DNA of 15,902 bases from Oscillibacter sp. (GCA_020025475.1 JAHHSA010000034.1:1-15902); one strand, 5' to 3'. Counted from the stretch's first letter, positions 1 to 7,226 are shown. The notes: generated by a model from the letters alone, not told the origin. Made by a program: numbers and translations.

Positions 1-1332
1 GTTGGGAGATTTTTTGTTCTTGATTTCGTTTTTGTCGGCCTCGGTTTCCACAGGCCAGGCGCGGCCGTCACCCTCGTTGGCGGTGAGCAGATAGTCCACA
101 CCATTCACCGTATACAGGGCGATGCCATCAGGCATGCGGATGCCCAGAAGGTTCTTGTAGGTTTGTGGCGCGTAGCCGCCGTCATCGTTGCCCAAATCGA
201 TGGGGGTTTCTGCATAGTTCTCAAATCCTACGGAGTGGATGCCTGTGAAGGTATTGTTGGACAAGTCCAGCACGGCAATGGCATTGGCCTCCTGCAAGGA
301 GATATAGGCCGTCTCATTGGTACATGCAATGTACTCCGGTTCCAGATCCACGGAAGGGTTGGTATTCTTTTTCAGAACAATGCCTTTTTCCACAAGGGCA
401 GCCCGCTTCGCGTCAAAGGCTGCAAAGCCCACGGTAGCAGCTTCACAAGTATCGACGGCAATGACGGTCACGGAACCGGCCGGGTCAACGGCTTCGCTGC
501 CGTAGCCCAGACGGGGCTCGCCCTCATTGGCCGTGAGGATCTTGGTCCCGTCGGGGGTAAAGGTCACCATATCGGGCTGCACACCCGCCTCCACAGCCTG
601 CATAAAGGTCAGGCTGCCATCAGCTCTGCAGGTAAACAGAGCCACGCGGCCATTGTCCGCATAGTTCTCCGCCTGAATGGCCGCAGCCAGGGTGGTACCG
701 TCAGGAGAAACGGCCACAGAGGTCATATCGCCGTAGGTAAAGCCATCCACATTGACCAGGTTCTTTACGTCGATCTCCGTGCCGGACAGCTCCTGTACAG
801 TGCTGCCGGAGGTCAGGCCATCCAGATCCACACAGTCCAGAGTACCCTTGAGACCGTTGACCACATAGGCGCAACCATTGGCATCGTTGTAGACCACAAT
901 TTCGGTGCTGCCGCCGTCTTCACTCATGGCTTTGGCATTGTACCGGCCAATCTGTGTCAGGTTCAAGGAAGATGCATTGTTTTCATAGCCGGTATACTGG
1001 ACGCCGGTGGTCTCCGCCGCTTCGAACGTCTGTTCCTTTGGCTCTTCGATGTTCACATTGACGCTGTTGTGGGGGCCATCCTCGCCGGAGCGATACTGTG
1101 TGGACCAGCCGTCCCGGGTTCCCACTTCACCGGTGGGATGATACAGCTCACGAGAGCTGTGGCTGGCGTGGCCGTCATCAGAGCCGCCATGGACCTGATT
1201 GACGAGGACATGATCTGCAGACGCTGCCGTCTGCTCCGCTCCCGCCGCTTTCACAGGCATCCCTGTGAACAGCTGGCCCATCATGGTCAGCGTCAGCGCC
1301 AGCGCAGCAAACCGCTTGGTTGGATTTCTCAT
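1..1332 (-). CDS. Secreted choice-of-anchor I family protein, N-terminal part (runs off the left edge)
   Basis: The first 444 codons are visible; the C-terminus and any surface anchor lie outside the window. Residues 1-30 form a signal peptide: basic start, hydrophobic run at about 9-24, small residues at the probable cleavage site near 29-32. Residues 41-95 resemble the start of a lamin-tail domain (VLVNQVHGGSDDGHASHS, then ELYHPT and GWSTQYRS) but stop before the second half of that fold. From about residue 122 the sequence matches the choice-of-anchor I beta-propeller-like region, with blade-like motifs IGRYNAKA, TEIVVYND, VSPDGTTLAAA, FTPDGTKILTANEGEP, DLEPEYIACT and LTANEGDGRAW, and an acidic GNDDGG loop at 381-386. 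The family is secreted or cell-surface attached, and its biochemical role is not settled; I infer none. The ATG at 1332 is supported by an AGAAGGAGA ribosome site at 1341-1349, eight bases upstream. It appears monocistronic. Confidence 0.85.
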   Translation of the reverse strand, partial: MRNPTKRFAALALTLTMMGQLFTGMPVKAAGAEQTAASADHVLVNQVHGGSDDGHASHSSRELYHPTGEVGTRDGWSTQYRSGEDGPHNSVNVNIEEPKEQTFEAAETTGVQYTGYENNASSLNLTQIGRYNAKAMSEDGGSTEIVVYNDANGCAYVVNGLKGTLDCVDLDGLTSGSTVQELSGTEIDVKNLVNVDGFTYGDMTSVAVSPDGTTLAAAIQAENYADNGRVALFTCRADGSLTFMQAVEAGVQPDMVTFTPDGTKILTANEGEPRLGYGSEAVDPAGSVTVIAVDTCEAATVGFAAFDAKRAALVEKGIVLKKNTNPSVDLEPEYIACTNETAYISLQEANAIAVLDLSNNTFTGIHSVGFENYAETPIDLGNDDGGYAPQTYKNLLGIRMPDGIALYTVNGVDYLLTANEGDGRAWPVETEADKNEIKNKKSPN

Positions 1333-1442
1333 ACTGCTTGTCTCCTTCTGATTGTACGCAATACCAATGGTTTTGGGAGCCATAAGTCGGCGAAATACCC
1401 TCCCCCATTGTGGATGAAGCGTTGATTTCCATCCACCTATTC

Positions 1443-1469
1443 ATTATAGAAATACTTTGTAAAATTCAA
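1443..1469 (-). promoter_or_regulatory. Probable sigma-A promoter of the choice-of-anchor I gene
   Basis: Reading the minus strand, a perfect TATAAT lies at 1443-1448. A TTGAAT candidate -35 lies at 1464-1469, only 15 bases away; shifting the -35 by one or two bases gives 16-17 bases with a weaker match. Transcription would start near 1436 and leave a leader of roughly 100 bases. The surrounding 1350-1575 stretch is AT-rich and holds no gene that I can support. Confidence 0.55.
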
Positions 1470-1576
1470 AAGCGGTCCATTGTAAAATCAAATTGCACAC
1501 ATAAAAGGATCCAAGTAAATTGTTGCAAACGAAAATTTTACAGGTCTCTTCATCCATTTTTTCCGGTTGCCATAAA

Positions 1577-1609
1577 AACCATCCCGGAGCCACCGGCTCC
1601 GGGATGGTT
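1577..1609 (-). terminator. Rho-independent terminator closing the nadABC-niaR operon
   Basis: A perfect 15-base-pair inverted repeat (1577-1591 with 1595-1609) has a three-base loop. On the minus strand it is followed by T residues, giving TTTTT across the stem end. It begins seven bases after the niaR stop codon. On the plus strand no T run follows. Confidence 0.9.
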
Positions 1610-1615
1610 ACTCTC

Positions 1616-2164
1616 TTATTGCAAAGTCCCCCGCTCGTACGGCAGAATCTCGGCTAAAAAGCCCTTTTCTTTCAGCTTGGCCTCGATCTCTTCCAGAATC
1701 TCTTCCCGCGGGGCAGAGATATGGTGGAAGTGATAGCCCGAGGTGATATTCAGCAGCGGTGTGGACTTTCCTGTGCGAATCCGCTCCATAAACAGCTGCA
1801 CATCCCGTCGGCTTTTGATATCCAGCGGTGCGGTGAGTTTTCCATAGGCCCGATGGTTCACCATGACATCCACCACCGTTCCACCCAGGTCCACCACAAT
1901 GTTCAGCTCCTCCTCTGTCTGCTCATTGGTATGGCAGACCTTCACGAGCCGCACAGCATCCGTGGAACAGTCCAGCAAATAGCCTCTGGTAGTCGCCAGA
2001 ATGGGATAGCCCTCTGTCCGCAGCAGGGCGATGTCCTGCACCACCACCTGACGGCTGACGCCAGTGGCCTTGCCCAAGGCGCTGCCGGACAGCGGTGCAC
2101 GGCTGTTTTGCATCAACTCGATGATCTTTTTCCGTCGCTGTGCGCCGGTCGGTTCCGTTTCCAT
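1616..2164 (-). CDS. niaR: NAD biosynthesis transcriptional repressor NiaR (HTH_11 + 3H domain)
   Basis: The protein has 182 residues, normal for NiaR/YrxA. Residues 9-64 form a winged helix-turn-helix of the HTH_11 type (recognition segment near TGVSRQVVVQDI, wing near TTRGYLL). Residues about 75-172 are the 3H ligand-binding domain: H78 in VCHTN, H104 in NHRAYG and the GYHFHH cluster H145/H147/H148. The spacing H78, E86, H145, H147 matches the metal-binding arrangement I recall from the Thermotoga family member. NiaR proteins repress NAD synthesis or niacin uptake genes when nicotinic acid is plentiful. As the last gene of nadA-nadB-nadC-niaR it should control its own operon. The ATG at 2164 has a GGGGAG ribosome site just upstream, and the gene follows nadC after 32 bases. 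Confidence 0.95.
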   Translation of the reverse strand: METEPTGAQRRKKIIELMQNSRAPLSGSALGKATGVSRQVVVQDIALLRTEGYPILATTRGYLLDCSTDAVRLVKVCHTNEQTEEELNIVVDLGGTVVDVMVNHRAYGKLTAPLDIKSRRDVQLFMERIRTGKSTPLLNITSGYHFHHISAPREEILEEIEAKLKEKGFLAEILPYERGTLQ

Positions 2165-2196
2165 GGCTTTCTCCCCTTTCCTGGTATCGTATCCCG

Positions 2197-3054
2197 TCAG
2201 CCCTCAGTCACCCGAAGGTGCTTCAGGCTGATATCCATGATGGGTGCGGAGTGGGTCAGTGCGCCGCTGGAAACGTAATCCACACCCAAATCTGTGATCT
2301 TTTTGATGTTCTCCCGGGTAATGTTGCCGGAGCACTCGGTCTCCGCGCGGCCGTTGATGATGCGGATGGCTTCGGCCATCTGCTCGGTGGTCATGTTGTC
2401 CAGCATAATGATGTCAGCGCCGGCCTCTGCGGCCTCCCGCACCATGTCCAGGTTCTCCACCTCCACCTCGATCTTGCGGACAAAGGGAGCGTAGGCTTTG
2501 GCAGCCAGCACAGCCTCCCGGACACCGCCGGCGGCGTCGATGTGGTTATCCTTGAGCAGGACGCCGTCGGAGAGGTTATAGCGGTGATTGGATCCGCCGC
2601 CCAGCCGCACAGCGTACTTCTCAAAAATCCGCATGCAGGGCGTGGTCTTTCTGGTATCCAGCAGCGTTGTCTTGGTGCCAGCAAGCAGGTCCGCCACAGA
2701 TCGGGTATAGGTGGCAATGCCGCTGAGACGCTGCAGGTAGTTCAGGGCCGTTCGCTCACCAGAGAGCAACACCCGGATATCGCCCTTCACCGTAGCCATC
2801 AGCTGGCCCTCCGTCACACGGTCGCCGTCTTTTACAAAGAAATCCACCCGGGTTCTGGGGTCCAGCAGCACAAAGACACGCTCAAAGATCTGCAGGCCCG
2901 CAATGATGCCGTCCTCCTTGCAGATCAGGTCTACCTCGCCGGGCCGGGCTTCCGGCATGACGGCGTTGGTGGTGACGTCCTCGCTGTTGATGTCCTCTTC
3001 CAGGGCAAGGCGGATATACTTGTCCGCCACAAGCTGCATGGTGATGGGATTCAT
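2197..3054 (-). CDS. nadC: Nicotinate-nucleotide pyrophosphorylase (quinolinate phosphoribosyltransferase)
   Basis: This is the 285-residue, full-length type II phosphoribosyltransferase that condenses quinolinate with PRPP to nicotinate mononucleotide, CO2 and pyrophosphate (EC 2.4.2.19), in the cytosol. Family motifs are in order: the N-terminal open-faced domain to about residue 110, GERTALNYLQRLSGIAT at 99-115, DTRKTTP at 133-139, the basic patch GGGSNHRYNLSDGVLLKDNHI at 152-172 (H157, R158, K168), EVEVEN at 196-201 and MLDN at 217-220. All the substrate-phosphate-binding Arg, His and Lys residues expected of the family appear present. Its ATG overlaps the nadB stop codon by four bases (ATGA at 3051-3054), so the two are translationally coupled. 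niaR follows directly. Confidence 0.97.
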   Translation of the reverse strand: MNPITMQLVADKYIRLALEEDINSEDVTTNAVMPEARPGEVDLICKEDGIIAGLQIFERVFVLLDPRTRVDFFVKDGDRVTEGQLMATVKGDIRVLLSGERTALNYLQRLSGIATYTRSVADLLAGTKTTLLDTRKTTPCMRIFEKYAVRLGGGSNHRYNLSDGVLLKDNHIDAAGGVREAVLAAKAYAPFVRKIEVEVENLDMVREAAEAGADIIMLDNMTTEQMAEAIRIINGRAETECSGNITRENIKKITDLGVDYVSSGALTHSAPIMDISLKHLRVTEG

Positions 3055-4238
3055 CGTGTTTCCTCCATTCTCAGCTCCACAATGTGATGGGCCGCCCGCT
3101 GGGCAAACACCATGCTCTCCAGCAGGCTGTTGCTTGCCAGCCGGTTCTTGCCGTGGACACCGTTGCAGCTGGTCTCACCGACTGCATACAGGTGGGGCAT
3201 GGTGGTCTGGGAGTCGCTGTCCACATGGACGCCGCCCATAAAATAGTGCTGGGCTGGAACCACGGGAATGGGCTCCTTGGTGACATCATAGCCCTCCTCC
3301 TTACAGGTGGCCATAATATTGGGAAAGTGTGTACGAATCTCCTCCTCGGGAATGGGAGCCAAAGAGAGCCAGACGTGCTTTGAGCCCTCCTTTTCCATTT
3401 CCCTGAAAATGGCCTGGGCCACCACATCACGGGGCTGCAGCTCATCCACAAACCGCTCGCCCTTGCTGTTGAGCAGCACGGCGCCCTCACCCCGGACGGA
3501 CTCGGAGATCAGGAATCTCCGGCCTGGCTTTTCGCTGTAGAGAACTGTGGGATGGATCTGCACGTAGTCCAGATGCTCCAGTGCCACACCGTGCTTCTTG
3601 GAGATGTCCAGCGCGTCACCGGTGAGGCAGCGGAAGTTGGTGGAGTGCTCATACCGACCGCCGATGCCGCCGGTAGCCATCACGGTATCCCGGGCATGGA
3701 GCACCAGGTGCTCGCCGTCTCTGGTCTCCGCCAGAACCCCGGTGCAGACACCGTTCTCTTCCAGAATGTCGGTCATGGTGGTGTACTCCATGATCTCCAC
3801 GTTGGGAAGCTGATATACCGCCTCCCGCAGCTTCGTGGTGATTTCCTTGCCGGTGGTATCCTCGTGGAAGCAGATGCGGGGGTGGGAGTGGGCCCCCTCT
3901 CTGGTGTAGGCCAGGCTGCCGTCGCTGTTGCGGGCAAAGTCCACCCCGTAGCCGATGAGCTGGTCAATGACGCTGCGGCTGGAACGGAGCATGATATCCA
4001 CACTCTCCTTCCGGTTCTCATAGTGACCGGCCCGCATGGTGTCCTCAAAGTAGTCGTCATAATCGTCATCGTCCAGCAGGACGCAGATTCCGCCCTGGGC
4101 CAGCATGGAATTGCAGCTTTCCACATCCTCCTTGGAGAGCATCAGCACCCGCTGATCACGCGGCAGGTGGAGGGCCGTAAACAGTCCGCCCACACCGCAG
4201 CCCACAATAACGGTATCATAAGTCAATTCACTTTCCAT
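3051..4238 (-). CDS. nadB: L-aspartate oxidase, short form without the C-terminal helical domain
   Basis: This FAD flavoprotein oxidises L-aspartate to iminoaspartate, the first step of de novo NAD synthesis (EC 1.4.3.16); the product passes to NadA. Visible features are the Rossmann motif GCGVGG at 13-18, SMLAQGGI at 44-51, EGAHSHPRICFHEDTTGKEI at 114-133, QIHPT with H229, ESVRGEGAVL at 246-255, PRD with R270, PAQHYFMGGV with H331, and the FAD-clamping GETSCNGVHGKNRLASNSLLE at 354-374. H229, R270 and H331 correspond to the active-site residues of E. coli NadB. The protein is only 395 residues, ending just after the last FAD-binding helix, whereas E. coli NadB has about 540 with a C-terminal helical domain. 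No frameshift is evident and the ATGA coupling to nadC looks deliberate. The ATG at 4238 follows an AGAAGGCG ribosome site. Confidence 0.95.
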   Translation of the reverse strand: MESELTYDTVIVGCGVGGLFTALHLPRDQRVLMLSKEDVESCNSMLAQGGICVLLDDDDYDDYFEDTMRAGHYENRKESVDIMLRSSRSVIDQLIGYGVDFARNSDGSLAYTREGAHSHPRICFHEDTTGKEITTKLREAVYQLPNVEIMEYTTMTDILEENGVCTGVLAETRDGEHLVLHARDTVMATGGIGGRYEHSTNFRCLTGDALDISKKHGVALEHLDYVQIHPTVLYSEKPGRRFLISESVRGEGAVLLNSKGERFVDELQPRDVVAQAIFREMEKEGSKHVWLSLAPIPEEEIRTHFPNIMATCKEEGYDVTKEPIPVVPAQHYFMGGVHVDSDSQTTMPHLYAVGETSCNGVHGKNRLASNSLLESMVFAQRAAHHIVELRMEETR

Positions 4239-4273
4239 TTTATCGCCTTCTAGATATTATAAACTATTCCCAT

Positions 4274-4310
4274 CCGGTGGTCCAGCCCATGTTGTGGGAC
4301 TGACCGCCGG
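4274..4310 (-). other. Imperfect hairpin in the nadA-nadB spacer
   Basis: The 91-base gap between nadA and nadB contains a 16-base inverted repeat (4274-4289 with 4295-4310) around a five-base loop. It forms an outer helix of eight pairs interrupted by one mismatch and an inner four-pair helix, separated by a three-base internal bulge. No T run follows on the minus strand, so it does not look like a terminator. A role in mRNA processing or in setting the nadA:nadB ratio is inference only. Confidence 0.45.
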
Positions 4311-4329
4311 AATCAGGAGGAATCCGCTT

Positions 4330-5235
4330 TTATTTGGATAGCTCCAGCATCCGCTCCAGAGGCGCACCCGCGCGGGCCGCCACATTCTCAGAGACGCTGA
4401 TGTCGTTTTCACCGGTTTTCAGGACATGGAGAATCTTATCCAGGGTGATGGCCTTCATATCCGCGCACACGGGGCGCGTTTTGGGGAAGTAGAAGGTCTT
4501 GCCGGGGTTCTTCCGCTCCAGGTCGTAGCAGACGCCCACCTCGGTACCGATGATGAACTCGGTGTTTGCGCTCTCCGTAGCATGCTTGATGATGCCGGAG
4601 GTGGAGCCCAGATAGTCCGCCATCGCCCGGACCTCTGCCGAGCACTCAGGATGGACCAGCAGCTCTGCCTGAGGATGAGCCTGCTTCAGCTCCTGCAGCT
4701 CCTGCGCGGAAATCTGATCGTGGATGGGGCAGCAGCCGTCCACCAGCATCACATTCTTCTCCGGCACCTGCTCGGCCACAAAGTGGCCCAGGTTCCGATC
4801 CGGAATGAAGAGGATGTCGTGGTTGGGCAAGGCCCGGACCACCTTCACCGCATTGGCAGAGGTGACACACACATCGGACCATGTCTTGATCTCAGCCGTG
4901 GAATTGATATAGCAGACAACTGCCAGATCCGGATATTCGGCCCGGAAGCGGTCCACAGTCTCCTTTCGGACCATGTGCGCCATGGGGCAGTCTGCGTGCA
5001 GGTCAGGCATCAGAACTTTCTTGTGTGGAGAGAGCAGCTTTCCGCTCTCACCCATGAAATTCACGCCGCAGAAGACAATGGTGGAATTGTTCAGTCCCTG
5101 AGCCAGCTTGCTGAGGTAAAAGGAGTCTCCGATGTAATCCGCAATCTCCTGGACCTCCGGCTCCACATAGTAGTGGGCCAGGATCACGGCGTCTTTTTCC
5201 GCCTTGAGCTTTGCGATCTCCTCCTGTTTTGTCAT
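4330..5235 (-). CDS. nadA: Quinolinate synthase, [4Fe-4S] enzyme
   Basis: NadA condenses iminoaspartate from NadB with dihydroxyacetone phosphate to quinolinate (EC 2.5.1.72). From the ATG at 5235 the protein has 301 residues, typical for the family. The three pseudo-symmetric domains carry the three expected cluster cysteines: C83 in DLHADCPMAH, C168 or C169 in VDGCCPIHD, and C257 in RPVCADM. Other family motifs are LAHYYVEPEVQEIADYIGDS (19-38), VCYINSTAEIKTWSDVCVTS (107-126), PDRNLG (145-150), HPEC (195-198) and GTEVGV (230-235). An upstream TTG in frame at 5343 was not chosen because it would place the promoter inside the coding region. The ATG at 5235 has GAGG seven bases upstream. It is the first gene of nadA-nadB-nadC-niaR. 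Confidence 0.96.
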   Translation of the reverse strand: MTKQEEIAKLKAEKDAVILAHYYVEPEVQEIADYIGDSFYLSKLAQGLNNSTIVFCGVNFMGESGKLLSPHKKVLMPDLHADCPMAHMVRKETVDRFRAEYPDLAVVCYINSTAEIKTWSDVCVTSANAVKVVRALPNHDILFIPDRNLGHFVAEQVPEKNVMLVDGCCPIHDQISAQELQELKQAHPQAELLVHPECSAEVRAMADYLGSTSGIIKHATESANTEFIIGTEVGVCYDLERKNPGKTFYFPKTRPVCADMKAITLDKILHVLKTGENDISVSENVAARAGAPLERMLELSK

Positions 5236-5250
5236 ATCATCCTCGATTCT

Positions 5251-5265
5251 CGCGCCGATGGCGCG
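5251..5265 (-). other. GC-rich hairpin just upstream of the nadA ribosome site
   Basis: A perfect six-base-pair all-GC stem (5251-5256 with 5260-5265, three-base loop) sits about five bases before the GAGG ribosome site of nadA, within the roughly 70-base leader. A second hairpin lies near the predicted 5' end, with GGGCA/TGCCC arms at about 5285-5308. These may protect the 5' end or modulate translation; this is inference from base pairing alone. Confidence 0.45.
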
Positions 5266-5314
5266 GCGTTCTTTTTGTGCATTTGGGGCATGGAATTCTT
5301 CCCGTGCCCGCCAT

Positions 5315-5343
5315 AGTATAGCACATTGCCATACATCTGACAA
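5315..5343 (-). promoter_or_regulatory. Sigma-A promoter of the nadABC-niaR operon (extended -10)
   Basis: On the minus strand TTGTCA (5338-5343) and TATACT (5315-5320) are separated by exactly 17 bases, with an extended TGC before the -10. The predicted start is near 5308, about 72 bases before the nadA ATG. This is one of the best promoter matches in the window. Confidence 0.8.
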
Positions 5344-5354
5344 GACATATGTAT
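5331..5354. promoter_or_regulatory. Candidate NiaR operator over the nadA -35 region
   Basis: A 24-base inverted repeat has arms ATACAT (5331-5336) and ATGTAT (5349-5354) separated by 12 bases, covering the nadA -35 element. A dimeric winged-helix repressor bound here would block the promoter. NiaR is encoded at the end of this operon, so it is the obvious candidate. I did not match it to a remembered NiaR consensus, so the assignment rests on position and symmetry only. Confidence 0.35.
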
Positions 5355-5392
5355 AGATATATTTTATTTCTTACTTTTTATTAGCATAACAC

Positions 5393-5421
5393 TTGAAATC
5401 ATGTTTTTAGCGTGCTATACT
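5393..5421 (+). promoter_or_regulatory. Sigma-A promoter of aspA (extended -10)
   Basis: TTGAAA (5393-5398) and TATACT (5416-5421) are separated by 17 bases, with an extended TGC at 5413-5415. The predicted start near 5428 gives an 86-base leader before the aspA ATG. The -10 block GTGCTATACT is identical to that of the divergent nadA promoter. Confidence 0.8.
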
Positions 5422-5513
5422 GCAACTCAAAAAGCGTATTGTTAAATAATAAGCCATCCTGTTTTTCCCAGTTGCAGCAGGCTGGCTGTGTAGAGATAAG
5501 GAGCATCGTTGTC

Positions 5514-6923
5514 ATGGAGCAAACACGCATCGAGCGGGACTGCATCGGAGAAAAAGCCATTCCTGCCGACGCCTACTACGGCATCCAGTCCCTCCGGGCG
5601 CTGGAGAACTTCTCCATCACCGGCACCCGGATGCACAGCGAGATGATCCGCAGCCTGGCAATTTTGAAAAAGGCCTGCGCCATCGCCAATGCCCAGGCCG
5701 GCGTCCTGGACTGGGCGCGCTCGGACGCCATCTCCTGGGCCTGCGATCAGATCGTTAAGGGCCGCTATCACGACCAGTTTATCGTGGACCCCATGCAGGG
5801 AGGCGCAGGTACCTCCATGAACATGAACGCCAATGAGGTCATTGCCAACCTGGCCAGCGTCCACATGGGCGGTGGCCTGGGCGCGGACAGCCTGGTCCAC
5901 CCCAACGACCACGTCAACTGCGGTCAGTCCACCAACGACGTCATTCCCACCGCAGGCAAAATGACCACGCTGGTGCTGATGCGGCAGCTGGAGCAGTCTC
6001 TGGATAGCCTCCGGGATGCTCTGGAAGAGAAGGCCGGTGAATTTGACTGCGTGCTGAAAATGGGCCGCACCCAGTTGCAGGACGCGGTCCCCGTGCGGCT
6101 TGGCCAGGAGTTCCACGCCTACGCCACCTCCGTAGCCAGAGGCCTGGCCCGTGTACATCACTCTGGCCATGAGCTGCTGACCATCAACATGGGCGGCACC
6201 GCCATTGGCACCGGACTCAACGCCGACAGCCAGTATTTTTCCAGTGTGACGGAAATTCTCTCCGCCCACATGGGCGCTGACTTCCATCAGGCCACAGACC
6301 TGATTGACGCCACCCAAAATGTAGACTGCTTCGCTGCGGTATCCAGTGCCGTTCGCAACTGTGCCCTGGCCCTTTCTAAAATTGCAAACGATCTGCGGCT
6401 CATGTCCTCCGGTCCCCGGACCGGCTTCGGAGAAATCACCCTGCCCGCCCGCCAGAGCGGCTCTTCGATCATGCCCGGCAAAATCAACCCCGTCATTCCT
6501 GAGGTGTTGAATGAAGTGGCTTTCCGGGTAGTGGGCAACGATGTGACCATCTCCATGGCTGTGGAGGCCGGTCAGATGGAGCTCAATGCCTTTGAGCCGG
6601 TGATTTTCTGTTGCCTGTTCCAATCCATTGATGAACTGACCCAGGCCGTCCGGACCTTTACCACCAACTGCGTCTGCGGTATCACCGCCAACAAGGAGCG
6701 GTGTGTGGAACTGCTGGAATCCAGTATCGGTATTGTCACTGCGCTCTGCCCCTACATCGGCTACAGCCGGGGAGCGGAGCTTGCCAAGGAGGCTCTGGCG
6801 AAAAATGTCTCCATCCGTCAGCTGGTGCTGGAAGAGGGGCTGATGGCCCCCGAACAGCTGGACAGCATTTTGAACGTAGACGGCATGACCCATCCCGGCA
6901 TCGCCGGAAAGGTCCTTCGCTGA
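5514..6923 (+). CDS. aspA: Aspartate ammonia-lyase (aspartase)
   Basis: Aspartase reversibly splits L-aspartate into fumarate and ammonia (EC 4.3.1.1) as a cytosolic homotetramer. The 469-residue product is full length for the aspartase/fumarase superfamily. The N-terminal signature GEKAIPADAYYGIQSLRALE is aspartase-like. Active-site segments are GGAGTSMNMN (96-105), GQSTND (137-142), KMGRTQLQDAVP (182-193, with Gln after the Thr as in E. coli AspA) and the flexible serine loop GSSIMPGKINPVIPE (316-330, catalytic Ser317/318, K323, N325). NPVIPEV after the loop points to aspartase and not class II fumarase, which usually has NPTQCE. The ATG at 5514 has AAGGAG ten bases upstream; 34 extra upstream codons in frame lack homology and overlap the promoter. 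It is divergent from the NAD operon, whose first enzyme uses aspartate. Confidence 0.92.
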   Translation: MEQTRIERDCIGEKAIPADAYYGIQSLRALENFSITGTRMHSEMIRSLAILKKACAIANAQAGVLDWARSDAISWACDQIVKGRYHDQFIVDPMQGGAGTSMNMNANEVIANLASVHMGGGLGADSLVHPNDHVNCGQSTNDVIPTAGKMTTLVLMRQLEQSLDSLRDALEEKAGEFDCVLKMGRTQLQDAVPVRLGQEFHAYATSVARGLARVHHSGHELLTINMGGTAIGTGLNADSQYFSSVTEILSAHMGADFHQATDLIDATQNVDCFAAVSSAVRNCALALSKIANDLRLMSSGPRTGFGEITLPARQSGSSIMPGKINPVIPEVLNEVAFRVVGNDVTISMAVEAGQMELNAFEPVIFCCLFQSIDELTQAVRTFTTNCVCGITANKERCVELLESSIGIVTALCPYIGYSRGAELAKEALAKNVSIRQLVLEEGLMAPEQLDSILNVDGMTHPGIAGKVLR

Positions 6924-6946
6924 GTCCTGCTGCCTCCGCATCCCAA

Positions 6947-6981
6947 CGCCCCGGACCATGGTCCGGGGCGATTTTCTTTTT
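6947..6981 (+). terminator. Rho-independent terminator of aspA
   Basis: A perfect 24-base palindrome (6947-6970) folds into an 11-base-pair GC-rich stem and is followed by ATTTTCTTTTT. It lies 23 bases after the aspA stop codon. Confidence 0.92.
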
Positions 6982-7069
6982 CAGCGTGGTGGTCCCTGGT
7001 ATGTGCAGAGCAGGATCCCCACATCAACCGGTCTTCGCCATCCTTCTGACATTTTGTTTTGTTTATCGA

Positions 7070-7099
7070 TTGCAAAGCAGCAAGTTAGTGGACTATACT
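7070..7099 (+). promoter_or_regulatory. Probable promoter of the glycosyltransferase-acyltransferase gene
   Basis: TTGCAA (7070-7075) and TATACT (7094-7099) are separated by 18 bases. The predicted start near 7106 leaves a leader of about 120 bases. Apart from this and the aspA terminator, the 6924-7226 gap holds no gene that I can support. Confidence 0.6.
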
Positions 7100-7108
7100 G
7101 AACCTATG

Positions 7109-7179
7109 TGTCAATCCCTGACATCATTTCCACTCGCCCCAAAGTGGGGCCCCGTGTCCTCCCGGGTGGGGATGCGGGG
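7109..7179 (+). other. Hairpin-rich 5' leader of the glycosyltransferase-acyltransferase mRNA
   Basis: Three consecutive helices follow the predicted start. The first is TGTCA/TGACA (7109-7113 with 7119-7123). The second is GCCCC/GGGGC (7136-7140 with 7146-7150). The third is a ten-pair helix with two GU wobbles (7150-7159 with 7170-7179), whose loop itself contains CCCGGG. No T run follows, so none is an ordinary terminator. Nearer the start codon ACAC-GGAG-GTGT (7211-7222) pairs around the ribosome site. I do not recognise a known riboswitch class. Confidence 0.45.
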
Positions 7180-7226
7180 ACATGTTCTTGAGATAGGACG
7201 GGGGCCAAACACACGGAGGTGTCTTT

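Noticed and set aside
163..1425. Long plus-strand reading frame of 420 codons
   Set aside because: It is antisense to the choice-of-anchor I gene, which has a signal peptide, family motifs, a promoter and a ribosome site. The plus-strand product has no recognisable domain.
5442..6959. 505-codon minus-strand reading frame opposite aspA
   Set aside because: aspA on the plus strand is unmistakable. The His/Gly-rich minus frame is a by-product of GC-rich codon use.
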